From: Bacillota bacterium | GTDB taxonomy: Bacteria > Bacillota > Clostridia > Clostridiales > Clostridiaceae | Assembly (NCBI GenBank): GCA_021781655.1 | Contig: JAJXWJ010000003.1 | Coordinates: forward strand, 1-64,000 | Direction: 5' to 3' | DNA length: 64,000 bases | Part shown: positions 1 through 9,297 of the stretch, in pieces | How the letters are laid out: each line of letters starts with the position of its first letter | Numbering within the stretch: position 1 is the stretch's first letter | The notes under the pieces: generated by a model | Told to the model about the DNA's origin: nothing | The model's input: the letters and a program-made list of their open reading frames with translations, nothing else | Databases searched by the model: none | Translations under genes and position numbers: made by a program

Positions 1-2
1 CT

Positions 3-536
3 TGGGATAGAATATTAAGATCTTGTTTTATAAAACAAGCAGATGTGTTGCAAGGATTATATTTTCTTCAAGACAGGTATGATCTAGATACAATTAAGAG
101 AAATTTTGAATTTTATGAGCCAAGAACTGTGCATGAATCCTCTTTGTCTCCTTGTATTCATTCAATACTTGCTGCTAAGCTTGGAATGAAAGATAAGGCA
201 TATGAAATGTATCTTAGAACAGCAAGATTGGATTTAGATAGTTACAATAACGATACAGAAGATGGATGTCATATTACAAGTATGGCAGGAACTTGGATGT
301 CTATTGTTGAAGGGTTTGCTGGACTTAGGGTAATAGAGGGTAAGTTGACTTTAAATCCATTTATTCCAGAAGTGTGGAAGTCTTTTTCTTTTAAAATCAT
401 GTTTAGAGAAGTACTACTAAATATAAAAATATCAAAAGACAATATAATCATTATGAATGAAGCGGATAGTGCTGTAGACATATTGATTAAAAATAAAGTA
501 TATACAATAGGTTGTAGAGAAAAAATTAGTATATAA
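3..536 (+). CDS. Glycoside hydrolase family 65 phosphorylase, C-terminal part
   Basis: This is the 3' end of a gene that begins before the window; the open frame reads through position 3 without a start. The visible protein matches the C-terminal half of the (alpha/alpha)6 barrel and jelly-roll tail of GH65 enzymes (maltose, kojibiose, nigerose or trehalose phosphorylases). The family-typical stretches KQADVLQG, TVHESSLSPCIHS and NDTEDGCHITSMAGTW are all present. Such enzymes cleave an alpha-glucosyl disaccharide with phosphate to give beta-glucose 1-phosphate in the cytoplasm. Substrate cannot be told from this part. Its context (sugar operons resume at 29 kb) suggests it belonged to the same alpha-glucoside locus. 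Confidence 0.93.
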   Translation, partial: WDRILRSCFIKQADVLQGLYFLQDRYDLDTIKRNFEFYEPRTVHESSLSPCIHSILAAKLGMKDKAYEMYLRTARLDLDSYNNDTEDGCHITSMAGTWMSIVEGFAGLRVIEGKLTLNPFIPEVWKSFSFKIMFREVLLNIKISKDNIIIMNEADSAVDILIKNKVYTIGCREKISI

Positions 537-661
537 AGAATAGTTAAGAGAGAATAGTTCAGGGTGTCTTTCCTCCACTTTAAGATGTAAAGAAAATAAT
601 AATAAATTTCATAATAATTTACAAAGTTGAAAAATAGAATTGATGAGAATTATTTTAATGT

Positions 662-1393
662 ATATAATGATTAAACCACAAAAAGCATGAAATTAATAAC
701 TTTTATAGTATTATCTGATCTAATTAACTTAGGTAAATCACTATGGAAGGCGACAATTAAAATGTTTTGCAGAAATAATGTTCAACAAATTTCATTAACA
801 GACCCAATAAATAATATGCCAAAGTATTTGAAAGATATATTAGAAAAAAGTTGGGATAATGGCTTTCAAAAGCATATGTTACCTAATATAAATGAGAAAC
901 GTTTTTCTGTAATTTACAGTGTTAATTATGCTTCAAGACCTAATTCACCTGTAAATATTATTATTGGTCTTTTGATTTTAAAAGAAATATTCCAATTATC
1001 TGATGTAGAATTAATTGGATCTCTTCATTTTGACATCATATATCAGTATGTTTTAATAATAACAAGTTATGAAAAGAAGCCTATTTCAATAAATACATTA
1101 ATAAACTTCAGAAATAGATTAGTTGAATATGAAAAATCAACAGGTATAGATTTGATTCAAATAGAAGTTGAATCTCAAGCTGATTATATAACTAAATTTC
1201 TTAAAGTTGATAATAAAAAAGTTAGAATGGACTCTCTTATGGTAAGTTCATCCTGCAAAAAATCAACTCGATTAGAGTCGGTTTATAATGTAAATGCTAA
1301 ATCTCATAATTCCCTAAATTTATAAAAGAACTAAATAAAATAGATGCTGACCTTATTCCGGAGGAATGTAAAGTTTATCTTGAAAAAGGTCAA
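662..1393 (+). mobile_element. IS1182-family transposase remnant, copy 1
   Basis: The reading frame from 687 to 1325 gives about 212 residues of the N-terminal part of an IS1182-type transposase (SRPNSPVNIIIGLLILKE and following). It then hits a stop, while the family sequence continues in another frame (DADLIPEECKVYLEKG). The DDE catalytic half is missing, so it cannot transpose. A near-identical stretch lies in the same orientation at 28122-28851, with the same frame break at the same place. The homology ends at about 1393, where IS110 debris begins. Confidence 0.85.
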
Positions 1394-1474
1394 GGCTGAA
1401 AATCAAAGTATAAATTGGCACTAAAGTAAAAGTGCATAGCAAACAAACCATCAAAGGGTGGTTTCAAAAAAAAT

Positions 1475-1775
1475 TTAATATAGATGTGAAAGTATAATTA
1501 GACAGCTGACTTGATTTTGTATCCTTGATGCTGTGCAATGTCTAATATCCGTAGGAGGCATAAAGCTACCGGCAACAAGATCATGCTTAAACAGCTCAGC
1601 AATCCATTTCTCATCTTTCTTATCAGTTTTTTTACCACGAATAGCTTTAACATATTTAGGATGTGCAAGTACGATAGTACAAGATTTTTCTAGTACATTA
1701 TAAACTGGAATCCAATACTTACCTGTTGATTCCATACAAACATCCTTGCAATTATTATCCAAAAGCCATTAGCGT
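1475..1775 (-). pseudogene. IS110-family transposase fragment
   Basis: On the minus strand this encodes about 80 residues of the N-terminal DEDD nuclease domain of an IS110-type transposase, including DVCMESTGKYW (catalytic Glu) and TDKKDEKWIAELF (catalytic Asp). The first catalytic Asp and the whole C-terminal half are missing. It is related to, but clearly different from, the larger IS110 pseudogene next door, so it is a remnant of another element rather than a duplicate. Confidence 0.8.
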
Positions 1776-1878
1776 GAAAAATACTTACGATCTGGCAAAA
1801 AAGTGCGAATTTAATAGAGATTCTTAAAGACTTTTTTAAAAAGAGTCCAGAACCTTGAATTAAACTAACAATATATGA

Positions 1879-3141
1879 TTACAATGTTAAATGGGAAATA
1901 TCAGAAGCTTTTATTAAGCCTTCAGCAATCAGAAATTTTAAAGCTTGTTTAACTGCTTTTTCTTTTTGCTTATCCTGTATTTCCTGAGGTATATCAATTT
2001 TATAAAGATCGCAGGGGGTTGAATTCTTCACCACTAATAAACATATAGTATATGGCGGTAAGAATCATCCTTGCGATAGCAATGATGGCTCTCTTTTTAC
2101 CTCTGCGTTTATAAATACGTTCGTATTTGTTTTTGTAGTAAGGAAATTTATCCGATTTCACGGTTGCATGAGCAACTTGTACTAATGCAGATTTGAGGTA
2201 AACACCGGCACGTGTTATACGGACTGATTTTTTCTTACCAGCAGATTCATTATTACCTGGCGTTAAACCCGCCCAGCAACACAAACGCTTGGAATTTGAA
2301 AATTGAGACATATCAGTGCCAATCTCGGAAATGATAGTAATCGCAGAGCTTTTGTCTACTCCGGGAATGGTACAAAGAAGTTTAATCGAGTTTTCATAAG
2401 ATTTGGTCATATTATTAAGCATTTCATCCAATCTAGAAATTGAATTGTTTATAAATTCAAGATGAGAACGAACCATTACTATACGATCTTTCTGTTCCTG
2501 TGTCATTTGATATCCTTCTATAGATTCAACCACAGTATCTGCTTTTTTCTTTAGTGATTTCTGAAGAAGAGTTGTACAGTATTCAGGATCAAATGTATCA
2601 GAAGTAACCAAGTAGTCTGTGATGGAACTGGCAGAGTTGCCAAACATGTCAGAAACGACAGCATCAAGGGCTACATTGCATACAGTAAAAGCATTTTGAA
2701 ATCTGTTCTTTTCACTGCTTTTACAAGCAACAAGTTTTGATCGATAGCGAGTGTATTCACGAAGAATACGTATAGGTTTTGGGGAATATAGCTTCCAGGA
2801 ACTAGTCCTAGACGAAATAGATCTCCAATCCATTTAGAATCTTTCGTATCATCCTTGTTACCTTTAACAGCTTTAACCCATTTGGGGTTAGCGATGGTTG
2901 TGTGGATAGTACTTTCCAAAAGATTGTGGACAGGAACCCAGTATTTCCCTGTAGATTCCATACACACGTCAAAGCAGTTATTATCGACTAGCCACTGCTT
3001 GAACTGAAGAATAGAATTGTTAAAGGTTGAGAATCTCTTTTTAGAGTAATGTGGTGTAAAGCCCTGTGAAGTAATAATTGTGGCAACGAGAAAAGTCTTA
3101 TGCACATCGACACCACAACAGATAGGGTAAACAACTTTCAT
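1879..3141 (-). pseudogene. IS110-family transposase with two frameshifts
   Basis: The minus strand encodes a full-length IS110-type transposase of about 420 residues, split over three frames. The first part (3141 to about 2785) has CGVDVHK, VCMESTGKYW and TKDSKWIGDL, the DEDD nuclease motifs. The second part (about 2780 to 2020) has the C-terminal domain with TIPGVDKSSAITIISEIG and LCCWAGLTPGNNESAGKKK. The third part ends at 1879. The first break is a lost C in the run at 2781-2784; the second is an extra base in the run at 2014-2018. Both lie in homopolymers, so sequencing error should be excluded, but as written the gene is dead. Confidence 0.85.
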
Positions 3142-3364
3142 AGTAAAGCCTCCTAAAATAAATATTTAGAGGAGAAGACATTGACTGAATCATCACACAT
3201 TTAACTAAGAGCTAAAACAATGATTAGCGTTCGGTCTAATAGAACCACTTATTTGTGCTTGAAAGATGATTCTTACACTGGTTAATATACTGTTTTGAAC
3301 TGAGTTAGTAATCTACGACTCACCTCGCCGTGCTTTGTAGTATATCTTTCCTCAGTTTAATTAT

Positions 3365-3393
3365 TGACAAGTAGTGGAAATCGCACACTATTT
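3365..3393 (+). promoter_or_regulatory. Possible promoter for the aminotransferase operon
   Basis: The 301-base stretch between the IS110 pseudogene and the aminotransferase contains TTGACA (3365-3370) followed after 17 bases by ACTATT (3388-3393), or after 19 bases by TATTTT. It lies about 50 bases before the start codon at 3443. The -10 match is weak. The rest of the stretch (3142-3364) is probably the IS110 upstream end; I see no gene in it. Confidence 0.35.
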
Positions 3394-3442
3394 TTTCATT
3401 ACTATTTGTGTCGCAAGCGATAGCGGCGAAATGGAGGTTAAT

Positions 3443-4687
3443 ATGAAATTATCAAATGAGTTGGAGGTAGATAAGCCGATTTTTGACAAGTGGCCTTACT
3501 ATGATGAAAATGAAGTAATAGCGTTAAAAAATGTTTTGGAAAGTAAACGATGGGGAGGTATATTTGATAATTCTCAGAATGAATGTTTTGAGAGAGAATT
3601 TGCAGATTATAATGGGAGTTCATATTGTATGTCTGTCTGTAATGGAACATCAGCTTTGTATATTGCCTTAATTGCTGCAGGAATTAGGGCAGGTGATGAA
3701 GTTATAGTTCCTTCGTTATCATTTATTTCTACTGCTACAGCAGTAACATGGTGTGGAGCAGTACCGGTATTTGTTGATGTGGATCCTAAAACATTGTGTA
3801 TAGATATATCAAGCATTGTAGACGCAGTAAGTGAAAAAACACGTGCAATAATACCAGTTCATCTATGGGGAAATGTCTGTGACATGGAGAAAGTTTCAAA
3901 GATTGCAAATCAGCATAATTTAATTATAATTGAAGACTGTTGTCAAGCTATAGGGGCATCTCTTAAAGATAAAAAGGTGGGGACGTATGGTATAGCAGGA
4001 GTTTTTAGTTTTGCTTTTAATAAAAGTGCAAGCTGTGGAGAGGGTGGAGCGCTAATTACTAATGATTATGAGTTATATTTGAAATTATCAAGATTGCGGA
4101 ATCATGGACGATTAAAATCGGAATCAAATGTTCATCCACATATTGGTTGGAACTTTAGGATGTCAGAATTTGCAGCAGCTATATTAAGATGTCAATTAAA
4201 AAGATTAGAATTTCAAATATTAATGAAGAATAAAAATATTGAGTACATTTATAAGAATATTAAAGAAAATAAAATTGAATGGATAGAGCCGATAGAGACA
4301 ATTGAGGAATCAGTATCTAGTCCATTTGGATTGATATTTAAATTTATACCAACAAAAAGTGATTTTATACATAGAGAAGAAATTATAAAGTTATTAAAAG
4401 CAAAAGGTATTCCCATAGGCGAAAGAACGGTAATACAGTTACAAAGTAATCCAATATATGCAAACGAAAATATAGATGATTACTGCATAAATCGTTCAAT
4501 ATGTAGAAGAAATGGAGATATAGATGTATTTGTTATTGGGCAACCATTAGGTTATGAGGTATTATTAGCAGAAAAAGAGAAAATTGACTATCTAATTAAT
4601 AGTTTAATCGAAGTTAACAAAATGATTATAGAGAATAATAGTGAGATGGGAGGAAAAAATAATGGCGTATGTATTGGGGATATGTAG
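3443..4687 (+). CDS. DegT/DnrJ/EryC1/StrS-family PLP aminotransferase
   Basis: 414 residues, the usual length for this fold-type I family, which aminates keto-sugars, scyllo-inosose-type cyclitols or related carbonyls in antibiotic and surface-sugar pathways. Visible family features are SVCNGTSALYIALIAAG near the N-terminus, PVHLWG, IIEDCCQAIGA and the likely PLP lysine K194 in FAFNKSASCGEGGAL. The ATG at 3443 was chosen because GGAGG sits five bases upstream; a longer reading from 3374 lacks such a site. The gene overlaps the next one by 26 bases, so they are probably translated together. The sugar or cyclitol substrate cannot be named from sequence; butirosin-type BtrS/BtrR are functional relatives. 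Confidence 0.88.
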   Translation: MKLSNELEVDKPIFDKWPYYDENEVIALKNVLESKRWGGIFDNSQNECFEREFADYNGSSYCMSVCNGTSALYIALIAAGIRAGDEVIVPSLSFISTATAVTWCGAVPVFVDVDPKTLCIDISSIVDAVSEKTRAIIPVHLWGNVCDMEKVSKIANQHNLIIIEDCCQAIGASLKDKKVGTYGIAGVFSFAFNKSASCGEGGALITNDYELYLKLSRLRNHGRLKSESNVHPHIGWNFRMSEFAAAILRCQLKRLEFQILMKNKNIEYIYKNIKENKIEWIEPIETIEESVSSPFGLIFKFIPTKSDFIHREEIIKLLKAKGIPIGERTVIQLQSNPIYANENIDDYCINRSICRRNGDIDVFVIGQPLGYEVLLAEKEKIDYLINSLIEVNKMIIENNSEMGGKNNGVCIGDM

Positions 4688-6368
4688 CAATGTTCATATG
4701 GCTTCGGCAGCACTATGCTATGATGGGGATATTGTTGCAGCAATTGCTGAGGAGAGATTAACACGAGAAAAAAATTCTCGTAAATTTCCTAAAAATAGCA
4801 TTGAATACTGTTTGAAAGAAGCTGGAATTAAAATGAATGATATATCATGTGTATATATTGCTAATGATCCAGGTGTACCATTAAATATGTATGATTACCG
4901 ATATGTAGATGTGTTAAGGTGGTATCCTGAAATTATATATCAAATTCCTATGGAATTAGCCCCTTTTTATAAAAGTGAGTATATTGGACCACTTGAGCAA
5001 AAATTAAACTATGATAATTGCCATTTAAAGGTAAACTATATCAGTCATCATCTTTCACATATGGCTAATGCATTCTATCTTTCTCCTTTTAAAGATGCGG
5101 CTATTCTAACTGTTGATGGATGTGGAGAGGACGGGACCGCGATATTTGGGCTTGGCACTAATAAAGAAATGATGAAAATTAGGACTCAGATATATCCTCA
5201 TTCTTTAGGATTATTCTATGGAACCATAACTGAGTTTTTAGGATATAGACATGATAGAGATGAATGGAAAGTAATGGGGATGTCTGCATATGGGCATAAA
5301 AATAATGAGTTTTACTACAAGTTAAGAAAACTAATTGAAATTAAAGATGATGGTACTTTTGAGTTAAATTTAAAATATTTTAATTTTTACCTTGAATATA
5401 GTAGTAGCATGTATAGTGATGCTTTAGTTGAATTAATTGGATGTCCTCCTGTAGCTAATAATAAATTAGAAGCTGTTCATTTTGAAATAGCAGCGGCCAT
5501 ACAACAAATTATAGAAGAAATTTTAACACATATGCTTGAAGTATTATACAAAGAGACAAAATGCTCAAATGTTGTTCTTGGTGGTGGAGTTTTTATGAAT
5601 TCATTATTTAATGGTAAATTATTAAAGACAACACCATTTGAAGATATGTTTATTTCTAGTTGCCCTGATGATAGTGGTTTAGCAATAGGTGCAGCTTTAT
5701 ATGGGTACTACAACAATTACAATGGAGTAAGGTTAGGAAAACAGATTCAAAACTATTATGGACCAAGTTTTTCAATGGATGATATTGAAAGAGAATTAAG
5801 AAAAGCTAAATTACAAATAAGAAAGGTAGAAGATATTGAAAGATATATTGCGGAGAAACTAGCGGATGGTAAGGTTGTGGGATGGTTCCAGGGAAGAATG
5901 GAGCTTGGACAAAGGGCATTAGGAAATAGATCAATATTAGCAGATCCAAGAAAAGAACATATGAAAGATCACGTTAACAGCAGTATAAAATTTCGTGAGA
6001 AATATAGACCATTTGCATCATCGGTTATTGCAGAAGATTTTTCACTGTATTTTGATGAAGATTATGCAGAATACACTAAATTCATGTCTTTGGCATTAAA
6101 AGTAAAAGATGATAAGAAAAAAGATATACCAGCAGTAATTCATGAAGATGGTACAACAAGAGTTCAAGCGGTAAAGAAAGAAGAAAATTTTAAATTATAC
6201 AAATTATTAACAGAGTTTAAAAAAATCACACAAATTGGAGTGCTATTAAATACTTCATTTAATATTCAAAATGAGCCAATTGTTTGTAATCCTCAAGATG
6301 CTATACGAACTTTTTATTCTTCAGGTTTAGATATATTAGTTATTGAAAACTATGTGATTGAGAAATAA
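4662..6368 (+). CDS. NodU/CmcH-family carbamoyltransferase
   Basis: 568 residues with both halves of the family: an N-terminal Kae1-like ATPase-fold domain with SHHLSHMANAF (histidines 129, 130 and 133, likely metal ligands), LTVDGCGEDG and LGGGVFMNSLFNGKLL, and a C-terminal Carbamoyltrans_C domain with GRMELGQRALGNRSILADPR. Relatives (NodU, TobZ, CmcH, NovN) move a carbamoyl group from carbamoyl phosphate, through a carbamoyl-AMP intermediate, to a hydroxyl of a sugar or antibiotic. ATG at 4662 follows GGGAGG; an upstream GTG at 4641 is a poorer choice. It overlaps the genes on both sides. The acceptor is unknown, but coupling to the aminotransferase suggests a carbamoylated amino sugar or similar unit. 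Confidence 0.9.
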   Translation: MAYVLGICSNVHMASAALCYDGDIVAAIAEERLTREKNSRKFPKNSIEYCLKEAGIKMNDISCVYIANDPGVPLNMYDYRYVDVLRWYPEIIYQIPMELAPFYKSEYIGPLEQKLNYDNCHLKVNYISHHLSHMANAFYLSPFKDAAILTVDGCGEDGTAIFGLGTNKEMMKIRTQIYPHSLGLFYGTITEFLGYRHDRDEWKVMGMSAYGHKNNEFYYKLRKLIEIKDDGTFELNLKYFNFYLEYSSSMYSDALVELIGCPPVANNKLEAVHFEIAAAIQQIIEEILTHMLEVLYKETKCSNVVLGGGVFMNSLFNGKLLKTTPFEDMFISSCPDDSGLAIGAALYGYYNNYNGVRLGKQIQNYYGPSFSMDDIERELRKAKLQIRKVEDIERYIAEKLADGKVVGWFQGRMELGQRALGNRSILADPRKEHMKDHVNSSIKFREKYRPFASSVIAEDFSLYFDEDYAEYTKFMSLALKVKDDKKKDIPAVIHEDGTTRVQAVKKEENFKLYKLLTEFKKITQIGVLLNTSFNIQNEPIVCNPQDAIRTFYSSGLDILVIENYVIEK

Positions 6369-7338
6369 AAAAGTGTTAAATTATAAAACAATACAAGATA
6401 ATTGGAATATAAAAATAGTTGATGAGCTTGAATTAGTAAAAAATCAAGGATATATGAGTAGGGTTTGGAAATGTAAGGATAATTCAAAAGAATATATATT
6501 GAAAGAATTTGCAATCAGATTTGATGAAAGAAGTATTTATCCAGCATGTGAATGTCAAAAATACTTAGCTTTATTTGGATTAGCGCCTAATGTCTACTAT
6601 ACAAAAGACATGATGTTATACTGCAAGATTGATAAACATTTTTATTTTTTATCAGATAAAATTGAAGGTACAAATATAAAAAGCAGAAATTTATCAAAAG
6701 AGATTATAAGTTGTTTAGGTAAGTTTGTCGCCAGTATTCATTTAAGATTAAGTACAATGAACATACATTTAGAAGATTATCATACATGGTTTGAAGTTCC
6801 TAACGTTGAAAGAAAAAAAATAGAGTTTAAGGATCTGATTGCTTCTGATATAAGTGGATATAGTTTTTTAGAAGAACAATACTATTATTTTTTAAAATTC
6901 GTAAGCAACAAGCATCTGAATTTTAAATTTCCATTTCAATTTATACATGGGGATATGCATTTGAATAATATAATCATGAGCTTGCAGAATAACGACTTAA
7001 AAATAATAGACTTTGATCAGGTCTCATTTTTCCCACGTGTTTATGAAATAGGGAGATTTTTATTAACTATAATCAATTTGGAAAAGGATTTTCATGGGAA
7101 TATCAAAATTTTTCAAATATTTTTTCATGCATATACAAGTATATATCCTCTTAGTAAAGATGAAAAGTCGGGAATGTTTGATTATTATTATTTTTGTTTA
7201 ATTTCAAATGTTATTTGCTATTATAAAGAGTATGAGGTAAAAGATAATCTTAAATTTGTTCTTGAACGGTTACAAAAAATGAGGTGGATTAATGAAAATA
7301 TAAATCTAATTAAGGAATTTTTAAATAGTGACTTTTGA
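6358..7338 (+). CDS. Aminoglycoside-phosphotransferase-fold protein
   Basis: 326 residues of the APH/choline-kinase fold. The catalytic loop FIHGDMHLNNII (histidine about residue 197, Asp two later, Asn downstream) and the metal-binding KIIDFDQVSFFPRVYEIGRFL are intact, so it is probably an active kinase. The start appears to be TTG at 6358, overlapping the carbamoyltransferase by 11 bases; GTG at 6373 is an alternative. Members phosphorylate small-molecule hydroxyls (aminoglycosides, macrolides, homoserine, choline). In this operon it may phosphorylate a pathway intermediate or give self-resistance. The gene ends the first operon; the next 330 bases are non-coding. Confidence 0.8.
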   Translation: MRNKKVLNYKTIQDNWNIKIVDELELVKNQGYMSRVWKCKDNSKEYILKEFAIRFDERSIYPACECQKYLALFGLAPNVYYTKDMMLYCKIDKHFYFLSDKIEGTNIKSRNLSKEIISCLGKFVASIHLRLSTMNIHLEDYHTWFEVPNVERKKIEFKDLIASDISGYSFLEEQYYYFLKFVSNKHLNFKFPFQFIHGDMHLNNIIMSLQNNDLKIIDFDQVSFFPRVYEIGRFLLTIINLEKDFHGNIKIFQIFFHAYTSIYPLSKDEKSGMFDYYYFCLISNVICYYKEYEVKDNLKFVLERLQKMRWINENINLIKEFLNSDF

Positions 7339-7484
7339 TTAAGAAAATATCTAGCAGTAAGATTTAAGGTATAATAAAAATTTTTGTAACAGCAATAATG
7401 TTAATTTTGTTTTTTAATAAGTGTTTCAAGTTATTATTTTTTTGCAAAGTTCTATAGAAAATTAGATATTTAATATAATGAATG

Positions 7485-7513
7485 TTGACATAAAATATGA
7501 AAATTTGTATTTT
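7485..7513 (+). promoter_or_regulatory. Possible promoter in the 7339-7669 gap
   Basis: The 331-base gap between the APH-like and HPrK-like genes is strongly AT-rich and has no convincing gene. It contains TTGACA (7485-7490), a 17-base spacer and TATTTT (7508-7513). If real, it would drive the HPrK-like gene, with a leader of about 150 bases. AT-richness makes such matches common. Confidence 0.35.
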
Positions 7514-7669
7514 ATTTAAAATATAATGTATTTGGGAAGCATTATACAAATGTCACATGCTTGTGTAAACAACTTAATGTAAGATGATTAGGAAGGTTTA
7601 ATAGAAAAAGACTATGTTATAGATGATAGGTAGTGTAAGTGAGAATTTTATTGGATATGGGAGGATTAA

Positions 7670-8815
7670 ATGGAACATACAGGAAAACAATTGAACTCAG
7701 AAATTAAAACCGAATTTAATCAAAAAATATATTACTTGAAAATTTATTTAGATGAGATAGTTATTGGAATTCAACTTAATGACTTAATATATTACAATTG
7801 GATTCTTAAATATTTTCAAAATTATTTTAATGAAATTACATGTTATAAAGAAGAGTACAAATATGATAAAGACATTATAAATATTGAGGTTTATAATTAT
7901 AATGATTTGATTGCTCTTAGAAATCAAGTTTTAAATGATAATAATTATATACCCGAAATAATAACTTATCATTCATATTTTTCTAGTAATCGCAAATGTG
8001 AACATGAATATTGTGTTATAAACGATATAAATGGAGAAAGTAAGAAAATAATTGTTTTTATTCCTAATAAATGTGAGGAAGCTAAATATACAGTTATAAG
8101 AATAATTAGAAATATACTTATTCATTTATCGTGTAATTCTGGATTATTATATTTACATGCGGCAGCGGTTGAGAAAAATGGGAGTGGAATAGCTATAGTA
8201 GGAAATAAATATGCTGGCAAAACAACGACCTTGATTAATTTGATAACTTACGGAGACTGTTCCTTTATTACAAACGATAAATTGTTGTTAAATGGATGTA
8301 AAGAAACATACATATATGGTCTTCCAATATCTATAGGAATAAGAAGCGGAACTATTTTGAAAAATAAAATTTTGTTTGATAAAATTTGGTTTAATCGAAG
8401 AAAATTCGAACATTATTTATGTCAGAGAGAATTAGATGGGCTAGATAGTGAAGAAGAATATATAAAATACCTAAAAGAAAATCTGGGAAAAATATTTCTA
8501 CTACCTTATGAATTGTGTAATCTTTTAGACACTAATATCGTATCTAAATCACCGCTTAAAATAATAATAATACCTGAATATAATATAAACTGTGTTAAAC
8601 CTGAAATAAACAAAGTCTCAAAAAAGGAGTCCCAGAAGGTTATAGAAAATAATGTTTTAGAGTACGATGGGTTTCGAAATAAAATTTTAAATAACAATAA
8701 GACAATAATAGCTAAGTTCCTTGATTCAGTAGAAGTTTTTAAAATAGAATATAATGAAAATTTAGTTAAAAGTTTAATTGAAATAGTAGACAATTTATTA
8801 AAATCTAATTTGTAA
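7670..8815 (+). CDS. HPr-kinase-like P-loop protein
   Basis: 381 residues. The N-terminal 150 residues are not recognisable. The C-terminal part resembles HPr serine kinase: LHAAAVEKNGSGIAIVG leads into a P-loop GNKYAGKTTT (about residues 178-187), followed by FITNDKLLLNG. The upstream half of a true HPr kinase is absent, as in the HPrK-like proteins found beside lasso-peptide and PqqD-type systems, where some phosphorylate the product peptide. ATG follows GGGAGG. No lasso cyclase or leader peptidase is present, so its substrate here is open. It stands alone between two non-coding gaps. Confidence 0.75.
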   Translation: MEHTGKQLNSEIKTEFNQKIYYLKIYLDEIVIGIQLNDLIYYNWILKYFQNYFNEITCYKEEYKYDKDIINIEVYNYNDLIALRNQVLNDNNYIPEIITYHSYFSSNRKCEHEYCVINDINGESKKIIVFIPNKCEEAKYTVIRIIRNILIHLSCNSGLLYLHAAAVEKNGSGIAIVGNKYAGKTTTLINLITYGDCSFITNDKLLLNGCKETYIYGLPISIGIRSGTILKNKILFDKIWFNRRKFEHYLCQRELDGLDSEEEYIKYLKENLGKIFLLPYELCNLLDTNIVSKSPLKIIIIPEYNINCVKPEINKVSKKESQKVIENNVLEYDGFRNKILNNNKTIIAKFLDSVEVFKIEYNENLVKSLIEIVDNLLKSNL

Positions 8816-8883
8816 ACATAATGAATACTCTCGGAAACTAAATAATAAATAACAAAAATTTATGCAGTTTAAAGTATGCCTGA

Positions 8884-9090
8884 TTAAGGTTTATTTAAAG
8901 CAGGTCGTCTGCCAGTTTTTGAGTAGTAATGTTCTAAAGCAGAATGAAGCGAATCAAGATTAAGGAAAGTAAGCTTTTTTATTGAATCAGAGAAAGAAGA
9001 AAGTTTTTTACGTAAGGAATCATCTAAAGATGATTCAGTGTTAGAAAGAAAGTCAATGTATTTCTTGTGTGAAGTCCAAAATTTTAACAT
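8884..9090 (-). pseudogene. Probable transposase N-terminal fragment
   Basis: A minus-strand frame of 68 residues ending in EHYYSKTGRRPALNKP, with a good ribosome site upstream (AGGAGGTG on the minus strand). The ending resembles the N-terminal region of DDE transposases just before the conserved 'LRSL' helix, where it stops. I could not assign a family. The surrounding gap (8816-9297) otherwise holds a small inverted repeat CGAG-TTTA-CTCG around 9235-9247 and no other gene. Confidence 0.4.
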
Positions 9091-9297
9091 GTGTGAGCAC
9101 CTCCTAAAAAATGTATTGTAATTAAGAGGCTACGCCACAAATTTCTATCACATCGTCAAGTATATTATACAGAAAAGTTAAAAAATATGCATAAATTTTG
9201 GAGGAAACAGAAAGGAATGCTAATAATAAAAATCGAGTAAACTCGGGCTTTTCAGAGTTTCTGAGAGTACTCATAATTAATTTGGAGGGAAAAAATT

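Noticed and set aside
2000-2833. Separate transposase gene on the minus strand
   Set aside because: It is the C-terminal part of the IS110 transposase after a frameshift, not an independent gene; its first 15 residues are out-of-frame sequence.
9225-9247. Terminator upstream of the radical SAM gene
   Set aside because: The CGAG/CTCG stem is only four to five bases; its T-run is on the minus strand and it serves no gene there.
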